A stretch of 5,120 nt of DNA, from NCBI GenBank assembly GCA_022562855.1, contig JADFON010000181.1, positions 1 through 5,120 of the forward strand, given 5' to 3'. This document shows positions 1-5,120 of this stretch, in pieces (the stretch's first letter is position 1; each line of letters starts with the position of its first letter). The notes beneath the pieces were generated by a model. It did not search any database, had not been told where the DNA came from, and saw nothing but the letters and a program-made list of their open reading frames with translations. Origin of the DNA: Candidatus Zhuqueibacterota bacterium. GTDB lineage: Bacteria > SM23-31. The translations under genes and the position numbers were made by a program.

Positions 1-467
1 CCTACAAGCCCGTAAATAATTTTGACACAATTCCTCCTCAGGAAATTCCTAAACTTCTCCTCGAAAGGCGAACCGGTATAGCGCAGGTCGAACTGTGTTT
101 TAACGAAGAACAGGCACAATTGGAAGCGAGCAGATGTCTTCATTGCTGGGTCAATACTATTTTTACGGGAAATGAATCAGCCGGGACAGAATGTATATTA
201 TGCGGTGGATGTGAGGATATTTGTCCTGAAAATTGCATTACGATAGTGCCAAAGAGGACAATAGAGAGCAACTCGCAAATACCGGATGAATTGTTCGAAA
301 AGAACTGCGAAAACGATTCTGATTTTTGCCTTATCCCGGAAGACGATAAGCCGGGCGCTCTTATACTTAAAGACGAAACGTGCTGCATAAGGTGCGGGCT
401 TTGCGCAAAGCGATGCCCGGTGGACTGCATCAGTATGGAGGCTCTTTTGTACAAGGAGGCAGGATAA
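1..467 (+). CDS. FAD/NAD(P)-type oxidoreductase, C-terminal part with double [4Fe-4S] ferredoxin domain (5' partial)
   Basis: The frame is open from the first full codon at position 3 to TAA at 465-467, so the gene starts upstream of the window; the TTG at 120 is not a real start. Seen: an EASRCLHC motif (cysteine codons at 135 and 144), as found in glutamate synthase small subunit-like flavoproteins. Two CxxCxxCxxxCP ferredoxin motifs follow, at 192-227 (CILCGGCEDICP) and 384-419 (CIRCGLCAKRCP), separated by an acidic linker of about 50 residues with two further cysteines. Family knowledge: this tail normally follows an FAD- and NAD(P)-binding domain, which would lie outside the window. Inference: it moves electrons between a pyridine nucleotide or ferredoxin and the Rieske/b complex encoded next, on the cytoplasmic side. 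It overlaps the Rieske start by one base (TAATG), which implies translational coupling. The iron-sulfur assignment is firm. The flavin domain is inferred and not visible; a stand-alone ferredoxin-like subunit with an N-terminal extension remains possible. Confidence 0.85.
   Translation, partial: YKPVNNFDTIPPQEIPKLLLERRTGIAQVELCFNEEQAQLEASRCLHCWVNTIFTGNESAGTECILCGGCEDICPENCITIVPKRTIESNSQIPDELFEKNCENDSDFCLIPEDDKPGALILKDETCCIRCGLCAKRCPVDCISMEALLYKEAG
453..459 (+). promoter_or_regulatory. Strong ribosome binding site of the Rieske gene
   Basis: AAGGAGG lies seven bases before the ATG at 467, inside the end of the preceding gene. It fixes the Rieske start at 467 and rules out the in-frame upstream GTG at 380, which would add residues read out of frame from the ferredoxin region. 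Confidence 0.85.
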
Positions 468-952
468 TGGAAAACAGGAACGCTCAAAAAGATGACTCTG
501 TTTACGGCCGGCGTCAGTTTTTTGTGGCGATGGGTTCTGGTGCGCTTGCCCTTGCTACAACAGGCGGTTTGGTTTTGACCGGTAATTTTCTTAGACCGAA
601 TGTATTATTTGAACCGCCTGCTAAATTCCTGGTGGGGAAACCAAATCAATATCCTCTCGATTCGGTAGTATACCTTGCTAAACCGAAGATTCTGGTCATT
701 AGAGAAAAAGAAGGCTATTTTTATGCGCTTTCCACCGTATGCACCCATCTCGGTTGTATAGTAAATTGGAAAGCCCAGGAAGAGATAATTGCCTGCCCTT
801 GCCATGGAAGCAGATTTAATAAACTTGGCGAGGTGACTGGAGGTCCCGCTCCGAAGCCATTACCCCATTTTGCAATGAACTTAACGGTTGACGGCTATTT
901 AGAAGTGGATAAAAATGTTCTTGTCGACTTGTCCGATGTACTGAAAATATAG
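467..952 (+). CDS. Rieske [2Fe-2S] iron-sulfur subunit of a cytochrome bc complex
   Basis: This 161-residue protein takes one electron from quinol at the outer-face Qo site and passes it to the c-type cytochrome subunit. Seen: a twin-arginine-like N-terminus (YGRRQFF, residues 13-19) followed by a hydrophobic segment at about 20-41, which fits Tat export with the signal kept as membrane anchor. The cluster domain has CTHLGC (92-97) and CPCHGS (110-115). Cluster ligands are C92, H94, C110 and H113, and C97 and C112 are placed for the usual stabilising disulfide. The GGPAPKPLP loop (125-133) is the usual proline-rich segment after the second motif. Length is typical of short bacterial Rieske subunits. 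The ATG at 467 overlaps the previous stop codon and has a strong Shine-Dalgarno sequence. The cytochrome b gene follows 12 bases downstream. Both ligand motifs and the operon context agree, so a Rieske dioxygenase ferredoxin is unlikely. Confidence 0.96.
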   Translation: MENRNAQKDDSVYGRRQFFVAMGSGALALATTGGLVLTGNFLRPNVLFEPPAKFLVGKPNQYPLDSVVYLAKPKILVIREKEGYFYALSTVCTHLGCIVNWKAQEEIIACPCHGSRFNKLGEVTGGPAPKPLPHFAMNLTVDGYLEVDKNVLVDLSDVLKI

Positions 953-964
953 GTTGGAGCCGAA

Positions 965-1774
965 ATGAAATATTATGATAAAATAATGAAAGGAAGGATA
1001 GCGCGGTCAATATTCAGGACCGGTCTTCCAACATCGAACTACCGCAAATCTCTTGTAATATTAAACAACTTATTTCTTCATATACATCCGGTGAAAGTCA
1101 AAAAAAGCACTCTCAAATTTACGAGTACTTTTTACCTTGGCGCTTTATCATTCGGACTTTTTATAATATTAGTTGTAACCGGTATATACTTGATGTTTTA
1201 TTACCATCCTTCCGTTCCGTTAGCCTACCGGGATATGAAAGATCTGGAATTTGCCGTTTCAAACGGGAAATTACTGCGCAATCTCCACCGCTGGTCGGCG
1301 CATGCAATGGTCTTAATTGTTTTTCTGCATATGCTGCGTGTATTTTTCCATCGCGCTTTCCGCCCGCCAAAAGAGTTTAACTGGGTTATCGGTGTTTTTC
1401 TGTTCGTTTCCACGCTTCTGCTGAGTTATACCGGATACCTTTTACCGTGGGACCAATTGGCATACTGGGCGGTTTCCGTTGGTACAAATATGATGAAAGC
1501 CACGCCAATAATCGGAGACGATATCCGGTTTCTTCTCCTTGGGGGTAACGTTATAGGTGAAAATGCCCTTCTCCGTTTCTATGTTCTTCACTGCGTAATA
1601 CTTCCTCTCGTTATTACAATGTTGATAGGAGTCCACTTCTGGCGGATTCGAAAGGACGGCGGTTTAAGCTCAGGCTCGAAGCAGGTTGCCGACGGGAAAA
1701 GGGATATGATTCTTGGAAAAAACCTTGGAGTTTCTACAGAAGAAGTGTTGAATGATAGGGATGCGGAAAAGTAA
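965..1774 (+). CDS. Cytochrome b, N-terminal half (b6-type, dihaem)
   Basis: This 269-residue membrane subunit carries the two b haems and most of the quinone sites. Seen: four main transmembrane segments (about 56-80, 113-128, 141-160, 205-225). Helix B carries H108 and H122, and helix D carries H209 and H224. The 15-residue step between the helix D histidines is the b6 spacing; mitochondrial-type cytochrome b uses 14. FYYHPS (78-83), NLHRWSAH (106-113) and [16 protein letters not shown] (154-169) are family hallmarks. The position that holds the haem-cn-binding cysteine in plastid b6 is Leu58 in this reading. About 50 basic residues precede the first helix, and a hydrophilic tail of about 40 residues follows IRKDGG (228-233). 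The ATG at 965 follows TTGGAG at 954-959, with a short 5-base spacing. The gene resembles petB/qcrB, but the complex is not a standard b6f, so I assign no symbol. Confidence 0.95.
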   Translation: MKYYDKIMKGRIARSIFRTGLPTSNYRKSLVILNNLFLHIHPVKVKKSTLKFTSTFYLGALSFGLFIILVVTGIYLMFYYHPSVPLAYRDMKDLEFAVSNGKLLRNLHRWSAHAMVLIVFLHMLRVFFHRAFRPPKEFNWVIGVFLFVSTLLLSYTGYLLPWDQLAYWAVSVGTNMMKATPIIGDDIRFLLLGGNVIGENALLRFYVLHCVILPLVITMLIGVHFWRIRKDGGLSSGSKQVADGKRDMILGKNLGVSTEEVLNDRDAEK

Positions 1775-1776
1775 AA

Positions 1777-2484
1777 ATGGATAATAACAAGAAAATATCG
1801 ATAGAAGTTTCTGATGATTTAAGAGACACGCCAATACGTGTTGCGTATGTGAAATCTCATTCATCTATTGCAGTTGAACGGCAAAGAGATGAAGAGGTTA
1901 TGACCTTCCCGCATCTTATTATCCGGGAAGCGCTGCTGTTTCAGTTATTGTTAATAGTAATGGTTATCTGGTCGCTTTTTATCGATGCGCCTCTTGAGGG
2001 AATTGCAAATCCTGAGTTTTCGCCAAATCCATCTAAAGCTCCATGGTATTTTTTGGGTCTTCAGGAACTTCTTCATTTCTTTCCGCCCATAGTTGCCGGC
2101 GTCCTATTACCCGCATTGGTTATTATAGCGTTAATAGTTATTCCCTATTTTAGTATTAACTGGGACAGATCATCGATGTGGGAAGGAAATATCAGGAAGA
2201 AATTTTTTCGATTGAGCATATGTGTGGTATTATTCAATATACCGTTTGTCATTTATAAAGCCGCGCCTCTTTATGTGTGCAGTATAATCATCTACAGTTT
2301 TATGATCTTACCATTAGTGTTTCGAGGTAAGAACGGTTTTATGAGGAGAATTTCAAGATTAGGGCTTGCCGACTGGATTATGTCCTGGTTTTTATTGGTT
2401 ACCACGGTTCTGATACTTATCGGTGTTTTTTTCCGTGGACCGGAATGGCGTTGGATTTGGCCCTGGATTGACGGTATATATTAA
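1777..2484 (+). CDS. Cytochrome b, C-terminal half (subunit IV-like)
   Basis: This 235-residue protein completes cytochrome b and supplies the conserved loop of the quinol-oxidation (Qo) site. Seen: a charged N-terminal region of about 45 residues, a first membrane helix at about 51-69, then NPSKAPWYFLGLQELLHFF (83-102). Here APWY (88-91) occupies the place of the canonical PEWY motif, so the glutamate position holds proline. Further hydrophobic segments lie at about 103-124, 145-160, 166-184 and 201-218, and the protein ends in a tryptophan-rich FFRGPEWRWIWPW (218-230). It is longer than plant or cyanobacterial subunit IV (about 160 residues) and closer to the C-terminal half of a full cytochrome b. 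It starts two bases after the previous stop. Its ribosome site is poor (purine-rich GGAAAA before the ATG), so it is probably translated by coupling. Identity rests on the LGLQE region, the membrane pattern and its position after the b6-like gene. Confidence 0.92.
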   Translation: MDNNKKISIEVSDDLRDTPIRVAYVKSHSSIAVERQRDEEVMTFPHLIIREALLFQLLLIVMVIWSLFIDAPLEGIANPEFSPNPSKAPWYFLGLQELLHFFPPIVAGVLLPALVIIALIVIPYFSINWDRSSMWEGNIRKKFFRLSICVVLFNIPFVIYKAAPLYVCSIIIYSFMILPLVFRGKNGFMRRISRLGLADWIMSWFLLVTTVLILIGVFFRGPEWRWIWPWIDGIY

Positions 2485-2498
2485 TAAGGATTGGTACT

Positions 2499-4463
2499 AT
2501 GAGAGACCTGACAAAGCCGTTTGGAATAATTAGCGTTCTGTTTTTTATAATTATGGCTATCTCGCCGGTAAAGGAACATTACCGCGAGTGGAGAATATAT
2601 CCACGAGAGTATAATGAATATATCAAAGACCTGCCCCAGCGTATTACACCGGTCCAGGAAACTGTGAAACAAGTCTGGGTGCCGGAGCTCGATGTAGTAG
2701 ACCGGTGCACGACCTGTCATCTCGGTTTGACGAATGCAGCTTTTCGGGATGCTCCCCAGCCTTTTAAATCGCACCCGGAAATGTATCATCAACCGGAGCG
2801 TTTTGGCTGCACTCCATGTCACCAGGGGCAGGGGTTGGCTACGAATGTAGAATCCTCATTCGGATTTAGCAAGGATTGGGAATACCCGATGTTCTCGTCT
2901 CCGTTTGTCGAATCGTCTTGCGGCACCTGCCACAATGAGGATAGCGTTTCACATGCTCCACTATTAAACAGGGGAAAGGAGTTGCTCGCAGAGTACAATT
3001 GCGCAGGATGCCACAACATTACCGGGATTGACAGGGGTTTTATTCCGTCACTCGACGGAATAGGGAATAAAGTATCGAAGGAATGGCTCAAAAGGTGGCT
3101 GACAAATCCTTCGAGTGTGTCACAGAATACGGTAATGCCGGATTTTCTCCTTTCTGAAGAAGAGGTGGAATTACTGTCGGATTTTCTTATGACATTTACT
3201 GAGACAACTGATGGGTCGGAGTTGGATCCTCTCCCTGAAGTTCTGAAGAGCGAAATCCCGGAATCGCTATTTGATGAAGGCGAGACACTTTTCAGGAACG
3301 CACGGTGTATAAGTTGTCACAGTATCAACTCTAAGGGAGGGACAATCGCGGTCGAATTGGGAACGGTTGCTTCAAAAGCGTCAAAACATTGGATATACAA
3401 TTTTATCAAAAATCCGAGTAAGTTGCAGCCGGGGATTACGATGCCTCAGTATGGCTTTTCCGAAGAGGAAATCCAGGCAGTGACGGCATATATCAGTGAA
3501 GAATTTATCGATTGGGATTTGTCCGAAGAAGAGGAAAGCACGGAATACCAAACAGATCCGAATTTTTTCGAAAAAGGTCTTAAAATTTATCGGACATATA
3601 ATTGCGGCGGGTGTCATTCACTCAGCGGTTATCCGGTTGTAGAGAACTTTGGTCCCGATCTTTCTGACCTGCGGAATAAACCTCATTACCAACTCGAATT
3701 TGGTCAAAAGGATATCCCTCATACAAAGGAGCAATATATTATCGGGAAATTGAAAGACCCCAGGGGATTTTTGGAAAACTCCTTAATGCCTCAGTTTCAG
3801 TTCGACGAAACTGAAGTGTTGACGATTACAACTGCCTTGTTTAGTCTGCAAAACAAAGAGATTCCTGCGAAATATACTGTTAAAAAAGAGGTCGTTCCTT
3901 CGATTGAAGTACAGGGAGAATTTGGTAAAATAGTGGAAAAATATCAGTGTCTTACCTGTCATGTTATTTTTGACAAGGGTGGTACTGTTGCGCCTGACCT
4001 TACGAAATCGGGAAGCAAACTTCAGGGGAAATGGATAAAAGAATATTTTAAACTCCCTTATACCGTTCGCCCAATATTGACCGAACGAATGCCCAATCTG
4101 TTCATGTCGAATGAAGAAATCGAAATAGCCCCAAACTTCATTACCGGAGTTTTCCGCGATGACGAACTGGAGCCGGAAATCGAATTTCTTTTTTCTGACG
4201 AACTGATAACCAAAGGGAAAGACCTGTACAATAATACGTATGGCTGTCAATCATGCCATCAGCTTCAGGGTCAGGGTGGATATGTAGGACCTCCTCTTGA
4301 TGACCTGTCGAAAAGGCTCAAACCCGGATGGGTCTTTAAAAGACTCAAGGATCCGCAAAAATACGACCCGGATATTCCGGAACCGAATTTCAATTTGACC
4401 GATGAAGAAGCCCTGGCATTGACTGCATTCATACTTGGTCAAGGAAATAAAAATGAAAAATAA
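2499..4463 (+). CDS. Membrane-anchored octahaem cytochrome c (bc-complex c subunit)
   Basis: This 654-residue protein probably replaces cytochrome f or c1 as electron acceptor from the Rieske protein and extends the path through the periplasm. Seen: an uncleaved-looking hydrophobic N-terminal anchor (about 7-24), then eight CXXCH haem c sites beginning at residues 70, 104, 141, 168, 270, 369, 484 and 583. The first three lie in a compact region (65-155) whose spare histidines H92, H97 and H152 could be distal ligands. The other five each head a class I cytochrome c domain. Domains 1-4 have a methionine ligand candidate followed by proline (M213, M315, M430, M531); domain 5 has E628 at that place. 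The ATG at 2499 follows AAGGA (2486-2490), 14 bases after the subunit IV stop. The last 11 bases overlap the next gene. Haem attachment is certain from the motifs; the role in the bc complex is inferred from position. Confidence 0.93.
   Translation: MRDLTKPFGIISVLFFIIMAISPVKEHYREWRIYPREYNEYIKDLPQRITPVQETVKQVWVPELDVVDRCTTCHLGLTNAAFRDAPQPFKSHPEMYHQPERFGCTPCHQGQGLATNVESSFGFSKDWEYPMFSSPFVESSCGTCHNEDSVSHAPLLNRGKELLAEYNCAGCHNITGIDRGFIPSLDGIGNKVSKEWLKRWLTNPSSVSQNTVMPDFLLSEEEVELLSDFLMTFTETTDGSELDPLPEVLKSEIPESLFDEGETLFRNARCISCHSINSKGGTIAVELGTVASKASKHWIYNFIKNPSKLQPGITMPQYGFSEEEIQAVTAYISEEFIDWDLSEEEESTEYQTDPNFFEKGLKIYRTYNCGGCHSLSGYPVVENFGPDLSDLRNKPHYQLEFGQKDIPHTKEQYIIGKLKDPRGFLENSLMPQFQFDETEVLTITTALFSLQNKEIPAKYTVKKEVVPSIEVQGEFGKIVEKYQCLTCHVIFDKGGTVAPDLTKSGSKLQGKWIKEYFKLPYTVRPILTERMPNLFMSNEEIEIAPNFITGVFRDDELEPEIEFLFSDELITKGKDLYNNTYGCQSCHQLQGQGGYVGPPLDDLSKRLKPGWVFKRLKDPQKYDPDIPEPNFNLTDEEALALTAFILGQGNKNEK
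2973..4460 (+). repeat. Five tandem class I cytochrome c domains (protein-level repeat)
   Basis: Within the octahaem cytochrome, residues 159-648 are built from five related units. Each has a GxxLxxxxxCxxCH-like start, a basic/aromatic KxWxxxxxxxP segment (clear in units 1, 2 and 4), a ligand-plus-proline motif, an acidic SEEE or TDEE stretch and a final hydrophobic helix. The units begin near residues 159, 261, 360, 476 and 573. From the first haem cysteine to the ligand position the distance is 45, 45, 61, 47 and 45 residues, so unit 3 carries an insertion of about 16 residues. The units are diverged at DNA level, so the array is old rather than a recent tandem duplication. Confidence 0.75.
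4441..4445 (+). promoter_or_regulatory. Ribosome binding site deciding the start of the monohaem cytochrome gene
   Basis: AAGGA lies seven bases before the ATG at 4453, inside the end of the octahaem cytochrome gene. It supports 4453 as start over the in-frame TTG at 4435, which has no such site and would add six residues in front of the signal anchor. Confidence 0.7.
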
Positions 4464-4914
4464 ATCAAAAGCATTGTTTGGGCTGATAATTATTCTGATC
4501 CTGGTATATCCGGCGGCAGCAATCATTGAAAATGTTTTGAGTGAGACGCAGGAACCGGGTGATGTCGCCGCCGTCTCTGAATCCGGTTCGGAGGTTCAAT
4601 CAATTTCTATGCAGTACACGCTTAGAGTCGGACGGGAAATATATATGGATTATTGCAGTGTATGCCATGGTGAATCAGGAGACGGCTTGGGTTTTAATGC
4701 ATATACCCTTGAGACAAAACCCCGTAATTTTTCCGATGCGGAATACATGAACGAGTTGTCAGACGCCCGGTTATCAGAGACGATCAGCGAAGGGGGAAGG
4801 GGTGTAAATAAATCGGTACTGATGCCAGTCTGGGGCAACACGTTGAGTCCGCTGGAAATAACTTACCTCGTGGGATATATCAGGCAATTTTCCCGGAAAA
4901 CGGAAGCGGAATAA
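4453..4914 (+). CDS. Monohaem class I cytochrome c, membrane-anchored or secreted
   Basis: This 153-residue protein is a likely electron carrier that takes electrons from the octahaem subunit to a terminal acceptor, or forms a last subunit of the complex. Seen: a basic start, then a hydrophobic segment at about 7-24 (signal peptide or anchor), then an acidic/serine-rich linker (about 30-52). One haem c site CSVCH (68-72) sits in YMDYCSVCHGESGDGLG, a typical class I beginning. KPRNF (89-93) and SVLMPVWG (121-128) follow, with M124 as the expected sixth ligand. The C-terminal helix LSPLEITYLVGYIRQF (131-146) closes the fold. All class I elements are present, in contrast to the last domain of its neighbour. 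The gene overlaps the preceding one by 11 bases, so the two are probably translationally coupled. It is the last gene visible on this strand. Its partner is inferred only from position. Confidence 0.93.
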   Translation: MKNKSKALFGLIIILILVYPAAAIIENVLSETQEPGDVAAVSESGSEVQSISMQYTLRVGREIYMDYCSVCHGESGDGLGFNAYTLETKPRNFSDAEYMNELSDARLSETISEGGRGVNKSVLMPVWGNTLSPLEITYLVGYIRQFSRKTEAE

Positions 4915-4950
4915 CTTATCTGATCAGGTTTGTTTATCCGCAATAGTTTT
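4906..4950 (+). terminator. Weak candidate transcription terminator after the cytochrome operon
   Basis: GCGGAATAA (4906-4914, including the stop codon) can pair with TTATCCGC (4934-4941) if one A is bulged. The loop of 19 bases contains the palindrome CTGATCAG (4920-4927). A short run of four T follows at 4947-4950. The stem is short, AT-rich in half its length and the T-run is weak, so this is only a candidate, but its place directly after the last gene is suitable. Confidence 0.3.
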
Positions 4951-5120
4951 AACCGTAATCGAGATAATATTATTATTCTCCGGCCCAATTTGCATAAGAG
5001 TTCTATCAATAACGAAGCATACAAACCACCACCGCCTGAATCTGCCTCATCAACTCTTTCAGCATCTCCTGCCAGGAAAAAACATTAAAGCGTTTACGAA
5101 TCTGTTGTTAACAAAATACT
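4951..5120. other. Downstream region without a convincing gene
   Basis: About 170 bases follow the possible terminator up to the window end. They include an AT-rich stretch with AATAATATTATT-like symmetry near 4964-4976. The longest point of interest is a reverse-strand frame open between stops from 5107 to 5006. Its only start codons are internal (first ATG at 5065, giving 19 residues). I see no tRNA, repeat array or clear promoter here. Confidence 0.5.

Noticed and set aside
22-27. TTGACA, a perfect -35 promoter hexamer
   Set aside because: It lies inside the open frame of the truncated iron-sulfur protein, and I see no convincing -10 box at the right distance and no gene starting after it. 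Chance match.
380-466. Upstream extension of the Rieske protein from the in-frame GTG at 380
   Set aside because: The stretch overlaps the second ferredoxin motif of the preceding gene in another frame, and the ATG at 467 has a strong ribosome site and directly precedes a Tat-like N-terminus.
2440-2448. PEW at residues 222-224 of the subunit IV-like protein as a possible PEWY motif
   Set aside because: It is at the very C-terminus after the last membrane helix and is followed by Arg, not Tyr. The Qo loop position is the APWY at 88-91.
2481-3091. Two adjoining antisense open frames (113 and 90 codons)
   Set aside because: They mirror the N-terminal part of the octahaem cytochrome and show no family features or own ribosome site that I can support.
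3783-4250. Antisense open frame of 155 codons
   Set aside because: It lies wholly within the octahaem cytochrome gene, whose haem motifs are intact on the + strand. The antisense translation shows no recognisable motif and looks like a shadow.
4964-4976. AT-rich symmetry (AATAATATTATT-like) as an operator or terminator
   Set aside because: Only A and T bases pair, so any hairpin would be very weak, and no gene start is nearby to be regulated. Low-complexity sequence explains it.

Overview
The window holds one tightly packed, single-strand (+) operon segment that encodes a Rieske/cytochrome b quinol-oxidising complex, with a multiheme cytochrome c where a cytochrome f or c1 would normally sit. 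The genes touch or nearly touch (1-base overlap, 12-base gap, 2-base gap, 14-base gap, 11-base overlap), so they are almost certainly co-transcribed. No promoter is visible in the window, and the operon begins upstream of position 1.

Layout. 1-467: C-terminal part of a flavoprotein-type oxidoreductase ending in a double [4Fe-4S] ferredoxin domain (5' truncated). 467-952: Rieske [2Fe-2S] protein with a Tat-like N-terminus. 965-1774: cytochrome b N-terminal half, with four haem-ligand histidines in b6-type spacing. 1777-2484: cytochrome b C-terminal half (subunit IV-like), with APWY at the position of the PEWY motif of the quinol-oxidation site. 2499-4463: membrane-anchored cytochrome c with eight CXXCH motifs, three N-terminal and five in tandem class I domains. 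4453-4914: small membrane-anchored or secreted monohaem cytochrome c. 4915-5120: about 200 bases with no convincing gene, holding a weak terminator candidate and a short reverse-strand open frame.

How they work together (inference). Quinol is oxidised at a site formed by cytochrome b and the Rieske protein. One electron goes over the Rieske cluster into the octahaem cytochrome and on to the monohaem cytochrome or another periplasmic acceptor. The other returns through the two b haems to the quinone pool. The iron-sulfur flavoprotein suggests that the complex also exchanges electrons with NAD(P)H or ferredoxin on the cytoplasmic side, either as an extra input or as an output during reverse electron transport. 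Counted from motifs, the complete genes would carry nine c haems, two b haems and one [2Fe-2S] cluster. The truncated gene adds at least two [4Fe-4S] clusters.

Organism. The sequence is bacterial, by eye below 50% GC. The Tat-type Rieske protein, periplasmic multihaem cytochromes and split cytochrome b point to a Gram-negative respiratory bacterium. From memory, similar sets (split b6-type cytochrome b, APWY-type Qo motif, multihaem c subunit) occur in Desulfobacterota/Geobacter-like bacteria, anammox Planctomycetes and several uncultivated phyla. I cannot place it more precisely from sequence alone.

Novelty. Every gene belongs to a recognisable family, so this is not a wholly unknown system. 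The points of real interest are the combination of parts, the five-fold cytochrome c domain array, the loss of the methionine ligand in its last domain, and the non-canonical Qo and haem-cn positions in the cytochrome b halves.
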